Part shown: piece after piece, positions 1 to 10,428 of the stretch
Layout: each line of letters opens with the position of its first letter
Numbering within the stretch: the stretch's first letter is position 1
Source: Rhodeus uyekii
Lineage: Eukaryota; Chordata; Actinopteri; Cypriniformes; Acheilognathidae
DNA: 64,000 nucleotides
Assembly (NCBI GenBank): GCA_037043235.1
Contig: JAWRVZ010000089.1
Coordinates: forward strand, 124,001 to 188,000
Reading direction: 5' to 3'
Notes under the pieces: generated by a model
What the model was told of the DNA's origin: nothing
What the model saw: only the letters and a program-made list of their open reading frames with translations
The model's database searches: none
Made by a program: the position numbers and the translations under genes

Positions 1-747
1 TGTGAAACTAGTGAAGCAAGAGACGCATTTCTCACTCTTTTCCTTCCTTCTCCATTTTTTTCTCTCTCACCCTGCAAACAGTATTTTCTCTCTGTTCTTC
101 TCCCCCATCTCTCTCTCAAACACATACACACAGTGAGTCACTGTCAAATGAACAGAAGCAACGAATGGCGGCATGCAGGTGTGTGTCTGCAGCTGTGACG
201 GGGGAGATTCTCATTGTTTACCTGAGGGAGGTGTCAGCCCTATTACGCTCCTTTTACTTCATTTTTTCTTCTGTTTTGTTTCTATTTTGTGCAACGGAAT
301 CACAGTTGAAGACGTGACCTTGCAGCACTTGAATCAACCGAATACAGACTCAAATAAAACTATTGGCGCGCTCTTAATTATTGTTCTCTGAATGTAATTT
401 CTTCATTGCTTTTTGAAGTCTTTTCATTTAAAACCAACCCCCTACATGGCTTGTGCTAGTTCATTTAATCACTTACTTGTTTGAGTCCATCAAACATTAG
501 AGGTAAAGGAACAAAGCATATTTACAATATTCATGAATTGCAATACTCATATAATGAGTTGAATAAATGTGTCAGAGCTCCAAGGGTGATAAATTGTGAT
601 TGTTTACTCAATTCAGTCATATTTATAAAAAAAACAACAAAAAAAACAACAACTCATTTTTGTGCAGTTGAAATGTTTGTTTTACCTGATGGTAACTTTT
701 TTATAGATTTAGATTTATACTACTGTTTGGGTTGATTTTATTTTTTA
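1..747. other. Intergenic flank, no gene seen
   Basis: I see no gene here. The first ~130 bases are rich in CT stretches (ctctctctc and similar) and the rest is AT-rich. Short open frames exist on the plus strand around 173-391 and 481-735, but they have no recognisable domain and sit in low-complexity sequence. The segment is the left flank of the LTR retroelement, and its last four bases before the element (748-751) are one copy of the target duplication. Confidence 0.6.
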
Positions 748-751
748 CCAT
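748..751. repeat. Target-site duplication, left copy (ccat)
   Basis: Four bases ccat directly precede the TG of the left LTR; the same four bases follow the CA of the right LTR at 8920-8923. A 4-bp duplication is within the range of Gypsy-type and retroviral integrases. It shows the two LTRs belong to one insertion event, not to a later recombination. Confidence 0.75.
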
Positions 752-1541
752 TGAAGGATACTATTCGGAAATCCATTGCCGCTTGTATATATATATTCTT
801 TCATTTTTCTTATTTGTACCTATATTCTTTTCTTTGTCTTAATTTTCATATGTTTCTTTGCCTTATTTTTCATTTGTTCTTTTCCCTTTCTTATTTGAAT
901 GATTTGTAAAGAGTGATTTATAATCAAGTTAGGGATTTTTATTAATTAAAACCTTTCTTTACTCTTCTGTATTTTTCCATCGAGTAAGGATGAATATTGT
1001 CAGCACTTCTCAACAGATAGAGTATGTTATCAGAATGTTTTGGTTTATAGTTGGAGCCTGAGCCGAGTTCAGCCTTGGAGAAGCTGTGTATTTGTGTGTG
1101 TGCGTTAATATGGTCTGTATTGGTGAGGTGATTAACTGGCACCATCAGGAGACGGAATGACTTGTTGTTCTCGACAAGCCACGTCACGAACCCGTCAACC
1201 ATGTGATCAACGAAGATAAGCTTCAGACTGTCTGCTCTTGTGTGGAAAATTACTAGTTTTGTTTTTCCTTTTTTTTTTTTTTCTCGTTCTTTCTTAGCCA
1301 ATCAGGATCATTTAAACGTCATCATTGACGTAGTTAGCACCCTCTGTTAGAGTATAATTGCTGTAACAATGTTATTGTATGTGGGGCGGCCTACGAACTC
1401 CTTGTGAGACCTGAAGCTGGCTTCTGCTGATGAAACTGCAAACTAAACTTCACTAAAATTTCTTCTATTGACTGCACTTCTGACTCCTGGTCTTCATTCA
1501 ACATATCTGGTCCTCGGGTCTTAACTGTAAATTCCCCTACA
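752..1541 (+). repeat. 5' LTR (790 bp)
   Basis: Begins tgaaggatac and ends cccctaca. Near its 3' third it holds a CCAAT box (agccaatcag, 1296-1305), a TGACGT cAMP-response-like half site (1326-1331) and a TATA-like motif (tataat, 1353-1358). This arrangement suits RNA polymerase II initiation on the plus strand. I did not see a canonical AATAAA downstream of the TATA-like motif. A T-run of 14 sits at about 1269-1282. It reads identical to the right LTR, including this homopolymer. Confidence 0.92.
1296..1358 (+). promoter_or_regulatory. LTR core promoter motifs (CCAAT, CRE-like, TATA-like)
   Basis: A CCAAT box (agccaatcag) lies at 1296-1305, tgacgt at 1326-1331 and tataat at 1353-1358, all inside the left LTR. 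Spacing of about 50 bp from CCAAT to TATA is usual for an LTR U3. The same block recurs at 8674-8736 in the right LTR. The transcription start has not been shown and would be expected near 1380. Confidence 0.5.
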
Positions 1542-1546
1542 GTTAA

Positions 1547-1560
1547 TGGTGGAGAATGCG
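1547..1560 (+). other. Primer binding site, tRNA-Ala type
   Basis: Five bases after the left LTR the sequence TGGTGGAGAATGCG is complementary to a tRNA ending GCATTCTCCA plus the added CCA. From memory, vertebrate tRNA-Ala (AGC) genes end in this way. The first 14 bases match; beyond them the element has two extra bases (CG/GC) before a further GGGCA match, so the full 18-nt pairing would contain a bulge. Position and sequence support plus orientation and reverse-transcription-dependent mobility. Confidence 0.7.
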
Positions 1561-2349
1561 CGGGCAATTCATTCTTCGATGACATCCCTGGTCGAACAAC
1601 AAACAAGGTAGAAAGTGTTAGGGCTGTCTGAGTGGAAGTGACTGGACAGGGGATCGGGAGAGCTCCACTCAGAAGTGAGTGGGGAGTACCGAAACTGCTT
1701 AAAACCAGAATGGAGGTACAAATAATTATACCAGCTTTATGATTTTTATGATCATTCGGTTTTGATGGTGTAATAGTCGCTGGGATCCGTATGGGACTGG
1801 TTAAATGCCAGGGACGCCGTAACCGGAAGGCATCGCATTAATACACTTTAAAAGGGATTTGGGGAAGTCTTTAAGGGAAAGTGTATAGAACACTGGATAG
1901 GAACGCTGGTTAGAATCCAGAAGAATCTCACAAGGAGATTCCAGGTTCCACAGGTCCGTGTCACTGTGAACCTGACTTGATCACTTCCACTTCAGATAGG
2001 GGTACCCCGAATTTAGTGAATCAGGCAGTTAGGGACTAAAGCCTTAGTTAGTTATAAAATAATAATATGAAATAAATATAGGGCTAACTTGTTTGCCAGG
2101 GATGCATCTGGAACGATTCCTGCAAAAGTAAATTTTACGAGAAAATTTTGTGACCTGAATTGGTTTGGACCAGGATATGTGACTTGGTGTTTTTGTAGTA
2201 TACTTTGTGGTTTCATCACGCAGAAGCCACAGCTGTGTTATTCAAAGATCGCCGCCTCCATCTCTTCCTACCATGACTTCAGGTGAGTATTAACTTTGAC
2301 TAAAATATGGCTAACAATAACTGAGTAGTCTGATTATTACTGATTAGTT

Positions 2350-2800
2350 AAGTAAGCAGAAGAGAAAATGCTGTAAACAGCGCTGCTTCTCAAAGTGAAT
2401 TTTCAGAGCTCAGGAGGAAAATGGTTAGTCTGTGTTTTTAATTCTGAGTGTAAAAACAAGGTTGGAAGTCATGATAAAATAATGAAACAGAAGAGATTAA
2501 AATGCTGTAAACAGCGCTGCTTCTCAAAGTGAATTTTCAGAGCTCAGTAGGAAAATGTCTGAGTGTAAAAACAAGGTTGGAAACCATGATAAAATAATGA
2601 AACAGAAGAGATTAAATGCTGTAAACAGCTCCGCTTCTCAAAGTAAATTTGGTCAGTCTGTGTTTTTAATTCTGATTGTAAAAATAAGGTTGGAAGTCAT
2701 GATAAAATAACGAAACGGAGAAGAGAATATATTAAAGGCTGTACACAGCTTTGCTTTTCAAAAGCAAAATTTCAGAGCTCAGTAAGAAAATGCTCCTAGT
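2350..2800 (+). repeat. Minisatellite in the LTR-element leader, about 4 units of 110-132 bp
   Basis: Four imperfect tandem units begin near 2353, 2485, 2600 and 2712. Each has the order cagaagag...gctgtaaacag...gcttctcaaag...cagagctca, then a block with taaaaacaaggttgga and catgataaaataa. Units 1 and 2 are the closest pair. Unit 3 lacks part of the cagagctcag block and unit 4 is the most diverged. The array lies 0.8 kb inside the element and codes for nothing evident. Confidence 0.85.
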
Positions 2801-5557
2801 TTTAATTTGATTGGAAAGTTGTGAGCAAAGGAAGAGCCTGAACGATATAAATGTCTGCTAGATGTGATAAAGTGACATATTTCTGGTGTTTAGATTTGAA
2901 AAGAAGATCAGTGTCTAATATACCAACGTTTACGTTTTCGTCTGGAAAAGAACAAAAATAAGATTAAAGTCTTAAGGAATTCTTTTGAAAGGAAGATTTG
3001 TAATGAGAAGTTTTATAGTGAATGGATAAGGATAAATTGCGTCAAATTACAGACAATGACTTCAAAAGATGGGAGTTTCAGTAATATGTAATTCGCAAAA
3101 AGACAACTATAAAAATTATAATTCTTTGAAAACGTATTTTTGGACAAAGATTTCTGAAACAGGCCAGAGTCACAATAAAGTAGATAAATATTAAATGTTT
3201 ACAAAAATGCAGTGTTCCAGTCCTTGAATCCAGTCCAGAGTTTCTCTCTCTCATTCAAAGTCAGCTAAATGCTGTTATCTGAGTCTGTTATAAACAATTT
3301 ACAGGAAGTGTTCCAGTGAAAATCATAGACACAGAGAAGTTAAAGGAAATCATGTTACAGGCAGTTCAAAACTTTTAAAAGTTCCACATTTATGATTGTG
3401 CACATTAAATTTGTTGTTAAAAGTTTCAAGAACTAAATGCCTTTAAAGAGGAGTTTTAAAAATAAATTTAAGTTAAATAAAAATGAAGACCTGATTACAA
3501 AAGGGAGATTAAATTGTTATGACCAGTAATTTTTGTTTTGTCTCATCTTAGTCTCCACCATGGTACAAGGCTGATGGAGTAGACAATGGTGATAGCGATG
3601 CTGAGATTAAACACAGAGAATAAGCTATGCTGTTGATTTGAATATGTTAATGGCTTTTACTGATAACATACTGCTGTTATTAACCGGTCTCCCTGTTTTG
3701 AACACTATCAGGCAGTCGAAATAACTCTGGTGGTTCTTGAATGCACCTTCCCTAAGTTCCAGAGAATACCTGAACCTGAATAAAACTCGCAAAGGGAATG
3801 AAAGGGTTAACAGTGAGCACGAGGGCGTCCACTCAATGACGGGTAAGTTCCTCTAATGGCCACATGGTGGACAACCTAAGCCAGAGGTTCGCCGCCGCTC
3901 CTGGGCATCTACCCAAAAACAGGGGAAGGGAGATGTTTTCTGTGACAACTGGATGAGAGTTGAGAGGATGTCTGTGGTTGGCTAGTAGCATCCTTCAGAG
4001 GGGGGACCTGTTAAATTGCAGAAGTCTGCCCCAAAACTGAGTTCCTCCATACCAGGTCACTGCAACCGCATTCCTTGACAAGTTTCCCCAACTTGTAGAA
4101 GATGCCAGGGGGAGTCCCTGAAGAGGTTGTTTATAAAGAGATAATGGGAATGTGCTTTCAAGAGCTGGCTGAGAACATGATGTGATTGACCTTTAGTTGT
4201 TGTGGAGACCATAACAAAACTTTATAATACCAAGAACATGATATTGGGTTGGCTTATGGGAATTAACTGAAAATTAATAGTGAAACTGAACTAATATGTC
4301 TCTATCATAGTTTTCACTCCTGCAGGTCGTTAGACAAAGATGGTGGTGACTAAAGATGAAGAGTGTTTTTACAGATTAAAGATGGTCTGGATAACAAAGG
4401 TTAAGTGAATTTTTAACAAACTAAACTTAGTAATGCTCCTAGCATACTTTATTTGAGATTATCAAAATGGGTCTAGTTGAGAGTTAAATATTTACATTTA
4501 AGAAATTTGTGAATGATTAAGGTTTCTAAATGGCCAAGAATTTACTATTGCATTCTGCCTAAAAGTTACAGTCTTAGACTGCTGAGGAAAACTGTTGGCT
4601 GAGAGAGAGATTGTGAGTGGAGGCTGGGTATGACACTCTGTTATCAAAATGATAAAGGAACTAAAACAACCTAGCAAACTTCTCTAAAAACGAATGAATT
4701 ATAAACAGACATTATTTTAAACTGAATAAGTTAAACCTAGAGAAGATTTTAAAGCTTAAATCTTTGTAGAATAAATAACAGAAGTAAACCTTGAATATGA
4801 GCGATTTGTATTCATGTCTGAGTGTGTGTGAGTTTTGTATGTCCACATAGTGCACATGTTGTCATTAACCTCTGGAATGAGTGTTTGATCATTACAGATG
4901 GGTTAAGTGAAATGACAATCTATACAGAAGCTGAGAATTCTGATTGAATTTGATGAAAAGACGACACCATACATGGGACGAGCTTTAATTGGACTGAATA
5001 TCCAGCTCTGTCTGCTAGTGGTAAATATGACTACTTTTGTCATTTATGATGTTAATTTCAAGTTATTCTCTGGATTAGTTTAAACAATTGTGTAAGTTGA
5101 AATTGTGAAGCTGAAGATTGCCGTCCATTATGGGGTTTAAAACCCTTGTCTAAATTCAACTGAGGGTCTAAATTTAAATACTATCAACTATGAGTGATCC
5201 GAGTGTTATAGACTTGACGTTATAAGACTTGACGGCAGAGATAGTGTGACACATTGGCTAAGTCACCCTCCAAATTATCCAGAGAGCACCCTCATATTTA
5301 TGAAAGGCCGGTGGGCGATCAGAGTGAATAAAACTTATAAAAAGTTTGTATTGATTTTCATCCATTAAGAGGATGCATGACATTAGATCAGCCATTCATA
5401 CAAAAGGGTTAATGAAACAGCAGCTATGAGACTGTCTGTGTGACTTAGGAATTAAAGCACAAGTAATATTTTTAAAGATAAACTCAAGGGCAGAACATTT
5501 ACTTACTGAGTAATTAGAAGGTTTGAAACTCAGTTAATAATATTGAATTCGTCTAAA
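2801..5557 (+). other. Interior of LTR element, non-coding
   Basis: About 2.7 kb of AT-rich sequence with no open frame of note on either strand and no trace of gag or pol motifs. It contains a good splice-acceptor-like tract ending at 3551, followed by a strong Kozak-type ATG at 3560 whose frame stops after four codons. The part around 3700-4100 is more GC-balanced than the rest, but I could not assign it. Confidence 0.6.
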
Positions 5558-6975
5558 TCTGTTATCTGCCCTAATATATAGACCTCCAAACAGGAATGGG
5601 GATTTTATACATGAGTTCTCTGAACTTTTATTGGTTATGGTCCCTTCTTTTGACAATATTTTTAATTTTGAGAGACTTCAACATACATGTTTGTGGTCCT
5701 TTAAAGCCCTTGGTGAAAGATTTTGTACCTTTATTAGAGCCTTTTGATTTTTTACAGTATGTTTCTGGCCCAACACACGAGTTGTTTTTCATTACTGTTA
5801 AATCTAACTGCATCATTTGATACCGTTGACCATAAGATTTTCATTGATTGTCTTTGAGATTTGGTTGGCATTGAGGGTTTAGCCCTATGGTTTTACTCAT
5901 ATCTAAAAGATAGGACTTATTTTAGTCAATCCTGGGACTTTCTTTTCATCCGTTACCCCTCTCTTGTATGGGGTCCCTCATGGCTCAATTTGGGGCCAGT
6001 TTTGTTCTCCCTCTATATGCTCCCTTTGGGAGTGATTTTGAAAAATATGCCAGTCATTATAATTTGTATGCTGATGACTCTCACATTTATTATCAAGTAT
6101 CCATTCAATCTTTGTTTGAATGTTTAGATAACGTTAAGTGCTGGCTAACAATTTTCTCCAGATGAATGAGTCTGAGTTTATTTTATTTGGTAATAAGGGA
6201 TGTCTTTGTGATGTCATTGACTGCCCGGGATTCCTTTCAGGGAAAAATCTTTATAGTTTGAAAAACCTAGGAGGCATTTTTGACTCTGAGCTCAAATTTG
6301 ATCACCAAATGAATGCATTGTTAAAAATAGTTTTAATCATCTTAGCTCTATATCTAAGTTGAAGTCTATCTTCTGTTTTTATGACATGGAGAAAATTGTG
6401 CGTGCCTTTATGCTATTTTGTTTGAATTACTATACTGTATCTGGGTGTGAGTCAGGTCTCTCTCTCTCCTGCAGCTCGTTCAGAATTCAGCAGCTAGGTT
6501 TCTAACTACGAAGAGAGAGAACACATTCCAGTGCTTATCTAACAACACTGGCTTCCTATACGTTTCAGAATTCATTATAAAGTGTTGCTATATGTTTTTA
6601 AAGCTTTACATGGGTTAGAACCAGAGAATATTTCAGATCTAATCATTCTGCATCACTCAAATAGGTCCCTGCGTTCAAAAGATCAATTACAACTAATGAT
6701 TCCTTGATCTCGCCTAAAATGCAAAGGTGATTGGGCCTTCTCTGTTGCAGCTCTAAGACTATCTCTCTCTGATAAATCTTCTTCTACTCTCGGTTTATTT
6801 CATAGTGTGCTAAAAACTCATCTGTTTTCAATAGCATTTGAAAGTATTTTGAAATCTGCCGTTAGTGTGTATTATGCTTTATTTATGCTTTCATTAATTT
6901 TTATTTGGTTAGCACTTCGGTTTCCACATAGTGGTGTTGAAAGTGCTTTATAAACAAGGTTGAGTTGAGTTAATA
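5558..6975 (+). mobile_element. Decayed LINE (L2-clade-like) fragment inside the LTR element
   Basis: Translations on the plus strand show an endonuclease remnant at about 5600-5790 (DFNIHVCGP, then VSGPTHE) followed directly by reverse-transcriptase pieces. These are FDTVDHKI near 5818-5841, FSLYMLPLG near 6004-6030, YADDSHIYY near 6066-6092 and a NESEFILFGN block near 6165-6195. The region between endonuclease and motif A is deleted, and stops and frameshifts interrupt the rest. The 3' end (...gaaagtgctttataaacaaggttgagttgagtt) resembles the tails of fish L2-type LINEs. It lies in the same orientation as its host and is clearly dead. Confidence 0.75.
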
Positions 6976-8120
6976 TCATATTTTTGTTTTTGAGGCAATG
7001 CTGATAATATTTGTGGGATCAGAAAGTCTAAACATTTGATAGAGAAATACCTTGACAAGTAATTAAAATGAAAATAAATAAAATGAATGTTATGAACAGA
7101 AAAATTCAGATATGAATTTGGATCAATTTAAGAACACTTTTAAATTAATATATTATGAAAATCTGACAGTTCTTGTTCAACTTATAACAAATTTGAAAGA
7201 TAGCAAACCTAATGGTATCTGATGAGCCAAATGACAATGAAAGGGTTTAGATTTTGGTCATAACGCATAAGCAGGTTTAACAAACTGAGATACTGAGAAC
7301 AAAATTGACTAAAGGAAATCATTATTATTTGATTTTGAATTTTGGAATGTTAACATGGTTTGAATACTGTGAAATTATTTTGTTTCAGTGGAAATAATTA
7401 TTGAAATGATTATTTGAATTTGTTTCATTTTTTTTTATTTCTGTTTTTGAAAAAGAAAATTTTAAGATGTCCTGCAATTAAGATGGTACATGCTATTTGC
7501 CTGTTAAATGAATGACACTTTCAGTAGAAACTCAAAGCTTAAGACGGATTTTTTTTTGGGATTTATTTATTCTTTCATTGTTTATTTTTATTTTGACCAC
7601 CTTTGATTTTAATTGGTGTAGTGAAATAGATTTACCCTCTTATTTCATGTTTTCTACAATGAATTGGAAATTGTTTTGTTTTTGGTTTATTTACAACAAC
7701 AACAACAAAGTGTATATCTTGATATTTTCATGCAATGATGGGTGATTATACCAGTAGACGTGACACTTTTAACCTAATACCTGGTGTGGGGATTTTGTTG
7801 GGGATGTAAAACTATTTTCCCATTTATTTCGGCTTCTAGAGAATAAAAATGTATTTAATTTTTAAATCCATTTAATTTTATTATAAACTAAAATAGCCAA
7901 GATTCATACTAACAGTTTATACAACCATGTCTTTTGTTTTGAAGGTCAATAACACACTCTGTGCTCTGTAAGATATTCTGTTCCAGTTAAGTCTGTGAAG
8001 GAAAAACATATTTTGTTTTATACAATTTTAACCGGAATTAGAGCAAGGGTGAATATATCAATTTGTAGCGGCATTAATTGATAGCCCAGATGTGTTGTTT
8101 TACTACACATTTGGCCTTAT
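6976..8120 (+). other. 3' interior of LTR element, non-coding
   Basis: AT-rich sequence between the LINE fragment and the purine tract. It contains a short acaacaacaacaacaa run near 7691-7707. Only short unrelated open frames occur (for example 7512-7745, a hydrophobic run without recognisable domain). I see no integrase, RNase H or envelope remnant. Confidence 0.6.
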
Positions 8121-8129
8121 AGGGGGGAC
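8121..8129 (+). other. Polypurine tract of the LTR element
   Basis: The run aggggggac lies directly against the TG of the right LTR, where plus-strand DNA synthesis is primed in LTR retroelements. No comparable purine run borders the left LTR on the opposite strand, which supports the plus orientation. Confidence 0.7.
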
Positions 8130-8919
8130 TGAAGGATACTATTCGGAAATCCATTGCCGCTTGTATATATATATTCTTTCATTTTTCTTATTTGTACCTA
8201 TATTCTTTTCTTTGTCTTAATTTTCATATGTTTCTTTGCCTTATTTTTCATTTGTTCTTTTCCCTTTCTTATTTGAATGATTTGTAAAGAGTGATTTATA
8301 ATCAAGTTAGGGATTTTTATTAATTAAAACCTTTCTTTACTCTTCTGTATTTTTCCATCGAGTAAGGATGAATATTGTCAGCACTTCTCAACAGATAGAG
8401 TATGTTATCAGAATGTTTTGGTTTATAGTTGGAGCCTGAGCCGAGTTCAGCCTTGGAGAAGCTGTGTATTTGTGTGTGTGCGTTAATATGGTCTGTATTG
8501 GTGAGGTGATTAACTGGCACCATCAGGAGACGGAATGACTTGTTGTTCTCGACAAGCCACGTCACGAACCCGTCAACCATGTGATCAACGAAGATAAGCT
8601 TCAGACTGTCTGCTCTTGTGTGGAAAATTACTAGTTTTGTTTTTCCTTTTTTTTTTTTTTCTCGTTCTTTCTTAGCCAATCAGGATCATTTAAACGTCAT
8701 CATTGACGTAGTTAGCACCCTCTGTTAGAGTATAATTGCTGTAACAATGTTATTGTATGTGGGGCGGCCTACGAACTCCTTGTGAGACCTGAAGCTGGCT
8801 TCTGCTGATGAAACTGCAAACTAAACTTCACTAAAATTTCTTCTATTGACTGCACTTCTGACTCCTGGTCTTCATTCAACATATCTGGTCCTCGGGTCTT
8901 AACTGTAAATTCCCCTACA
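8130..8919 (+). repeat. 3' LTR (790 bp)
   Basis: Second copy of the 752-1541 repeat, with no substitution or indel that I could find by reading the two side by side. It is followed directly by ccat, the right copy of the target duplication. It would supply polyadenylation for the element, and its CCAAT/TATA block could also drive transcription outward into 8920 and beyond. Confidence 0.92.
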
Positions 8920-8923
8920 CCAT
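8920..8923. repeat. Target-site duplication, right copy (ccat)
   Basis: Matches the four bases at 748-751 that precede the left LTR. The copies border the TG...CA termini exactly on both sides. Confidence 0.75.
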
Positions 8924-9391
8924 TCATATGTGTATTTTAGTGGTTGTTATCATAATATTGCACACTGGTTTGTAGCGCAAATAGATTTACATTGTTATTA
9001 TTCTAGTTATTTACCTATAGCAGCTAATTAATCGGAAGTCTCGGTTAAGGACTGTTTTGTTTAGTGCCTGTACTTCATCCAGTTTTGGTTTTCTCGGTTA
9101 CTGGTTATCTCCTTGTTTGTTTCTGTGGCTACATAAAATGATTAGTCATTATGTTTGTCTTGCATTTAAACTCCTTGTTTTATTAAGTCCCTTGTCGGTT
9201 CTCATATGTGTTTATTGGATTGCAATTCCTCTTACATTTCAATGTGTTCCTGAGTATAAATCAAATATTTTCTGAGATACTATTTTGTCTCATCATGGTT
9301 ACTGCAGACCAGACCATTACAAATTGAAATTGGTTTAATATATATATATATATATTATATTATATTATATTATATATATATTTTTTTTTTC
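8924..9391. other. Spacer with AT microsatellite
   Basis: Unassigned AT-rich spacer between the LTR element and the Tc1-like element. It holds a TA/TATTA tandem tract at about 9338-9380 followed by a T-run. The 72-codon open frame at 9057-9275 is hydrophobic and matches nothing I know. A weak resemblance to a Tc1 terminal repeat near 9318-9333 is too poor to use as a boundary. Confidence 0.5.
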
Positions 9392-10250
9392 AGACACCTT
9401 TTCTGATGATTCTCTTTAACCTTTATTTAACATGCAAAAGTACCTGGAAAAATTGTCAGTGTTGTCAGTGCAACACACTCTGAAAAAGAAACTAAGTAAA
9501 AGCAAAAAGACTATAGAATATCCAAGTTAAACGGTCCAGAATTAGCAGATGAATTGATAATAGGCAAAGGGATCATGTTTGGGTGTAAAAGAAGCATCCA
9601 CCGCAGGCTCAGTCTTTGCAAGCACAAATGGGTCATGGCTCATCAATTTGTGCCAAATTTAATGGTAGAATTGTCAAAAATTCAAAAATCACATTTCTCA
9701 ATGCAAGATTGCAAAGTACTTAGGTCTTTCACAATCTATCATACGTAATATTGTGACAAGATTCTGGGAATCCAGAGAAATCTCAGTCTGTGTAGGGCAA
9801 GGCAGGAAACCTCTGTTGAATGTGCATGACCTTCAAGCCCCCAGATTGCACTGCATGAGAAACCATCATACGACTGTGTTAAATACAGCCACATGGGATC
9901 AGGAGTACTTTGGAAAATCGTTGTCACTTAACACAGTCTGCAGCTGCATCAAGAAATGCAACTTGAATCACTGCTACACAAGGAGAAATCTATGCACCAA
10001 TTCAATGCAGAGATGCCACTGAGGTCTCTGTGTTTGAGTTCCTCTCAAAGGGTCCAAAAGACCAAAAAAGGTCCAAATGTGTGCTGTGGTCAGATGAGTC
10101 CACAATTCAACTTGTTTTGGGGAGAAATTGACTTTGAATTCTTAGTCCCAAGGACGAAAGGGACCATCCAGACTCTCATCAGCGACAGCTGCAAAAGCAA
10201 ACATCGGTCATGGTATGGAGATGTATCAGTGCAAACTGTATGGGTGATTT
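9392..10250 (+). mobile_element. Tc1-like DNA transposon, 5' part (interrupted)
   Basis: The sequence follows the order of a Tc1-type element common in fish: a leader, then a transposase start region with helix-turn-helix coding around 9630-9830, then the catalytic region. At about 10079-10117 the plus strand reads LWSDEST, the usual second-aspartate motif of Tc1 transposases. Frameshifts and stops break the frame throughout, so it is a pseudogene. Homology stops abruptly at 10250 and resumes at 13422, where an L2 LINE has inserted. The left terminal repeat is not clear. Confidence 0.72.
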
Positions 10251-10275
10251 AGGCAAGGCAAGGCAAGGCAAGGCA
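10251..10275 (-). repeat. 3'-terminal pentamer array of the L2 LINE
   Basis: Five perfect copies of aggca on the plus strand (tgcct on the LINE sense strand) mark the LINE 3' end. L2/CR1 elements end in short tandem repeats instead of poly(A), which are thought to help register the RNA on target DNA during reverse transcription. Confidence 0.85.
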
Positions 10276-10428
10276 AGTTTATTTGTATAGCGCATTTCAT
10301 ACACAATGGTAATTCAAAGTGCTTTACATAAAGAAGAATGATAAAAATAAAACATTAAAAATGATTAAAAGAATAAAAAGATAATACGTATAAAATAAAA
10401 TGCAAACAGTTCGGACATAGCACAGTGC

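Larger units (their letters stand above)
752..8919 (+). mobile_element. Non-coding (LARD/VL30-like) LTR retroelement, complete
   Basis: Seen: two direct repeats of 790 bp (752-1541 and 8130-8919), each starting TG and ending CA, read as identical with a constant offset of 7378. The flanks carry the same 4 bases (ccat, 748-751 and 8920-8923). Five bases after the left LTR is a primer binding site (1547-1560), and a purine run (aggggggac, 8121-8129) abuts the right LTR. These signals fix the orientation as plus. The ~6.6-kb interior has no gag, protease, RT or integrase frame on either strand; the only protein traces are an inserted LINE fragment. Known: such layouts (plant LARDs, rodent VL30) are mobilised by proteins of a related autonomous element. 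Inferred: a recent, trans-mobilised insertion. The 4-bp duplication fits Gypsy or endogenous-retrovirus integrases, but the superfamily cannot be fixed without pol. Confidence 0.88.

Noticed and set aside
1391..1606. 71-codon minus-strand frame across the left LTR junction
   Set aside because: It crosses the LTR end and the primer binding site and has no counterpart at the right LTR beyond the shared part; best seen as chance.
9318..9391. Left terminal repeat of the Tc1-like element
   Set aside because: Only a loose resemblance over about 15 bases, interrupted by an AT array, so I did not set the boundary there.
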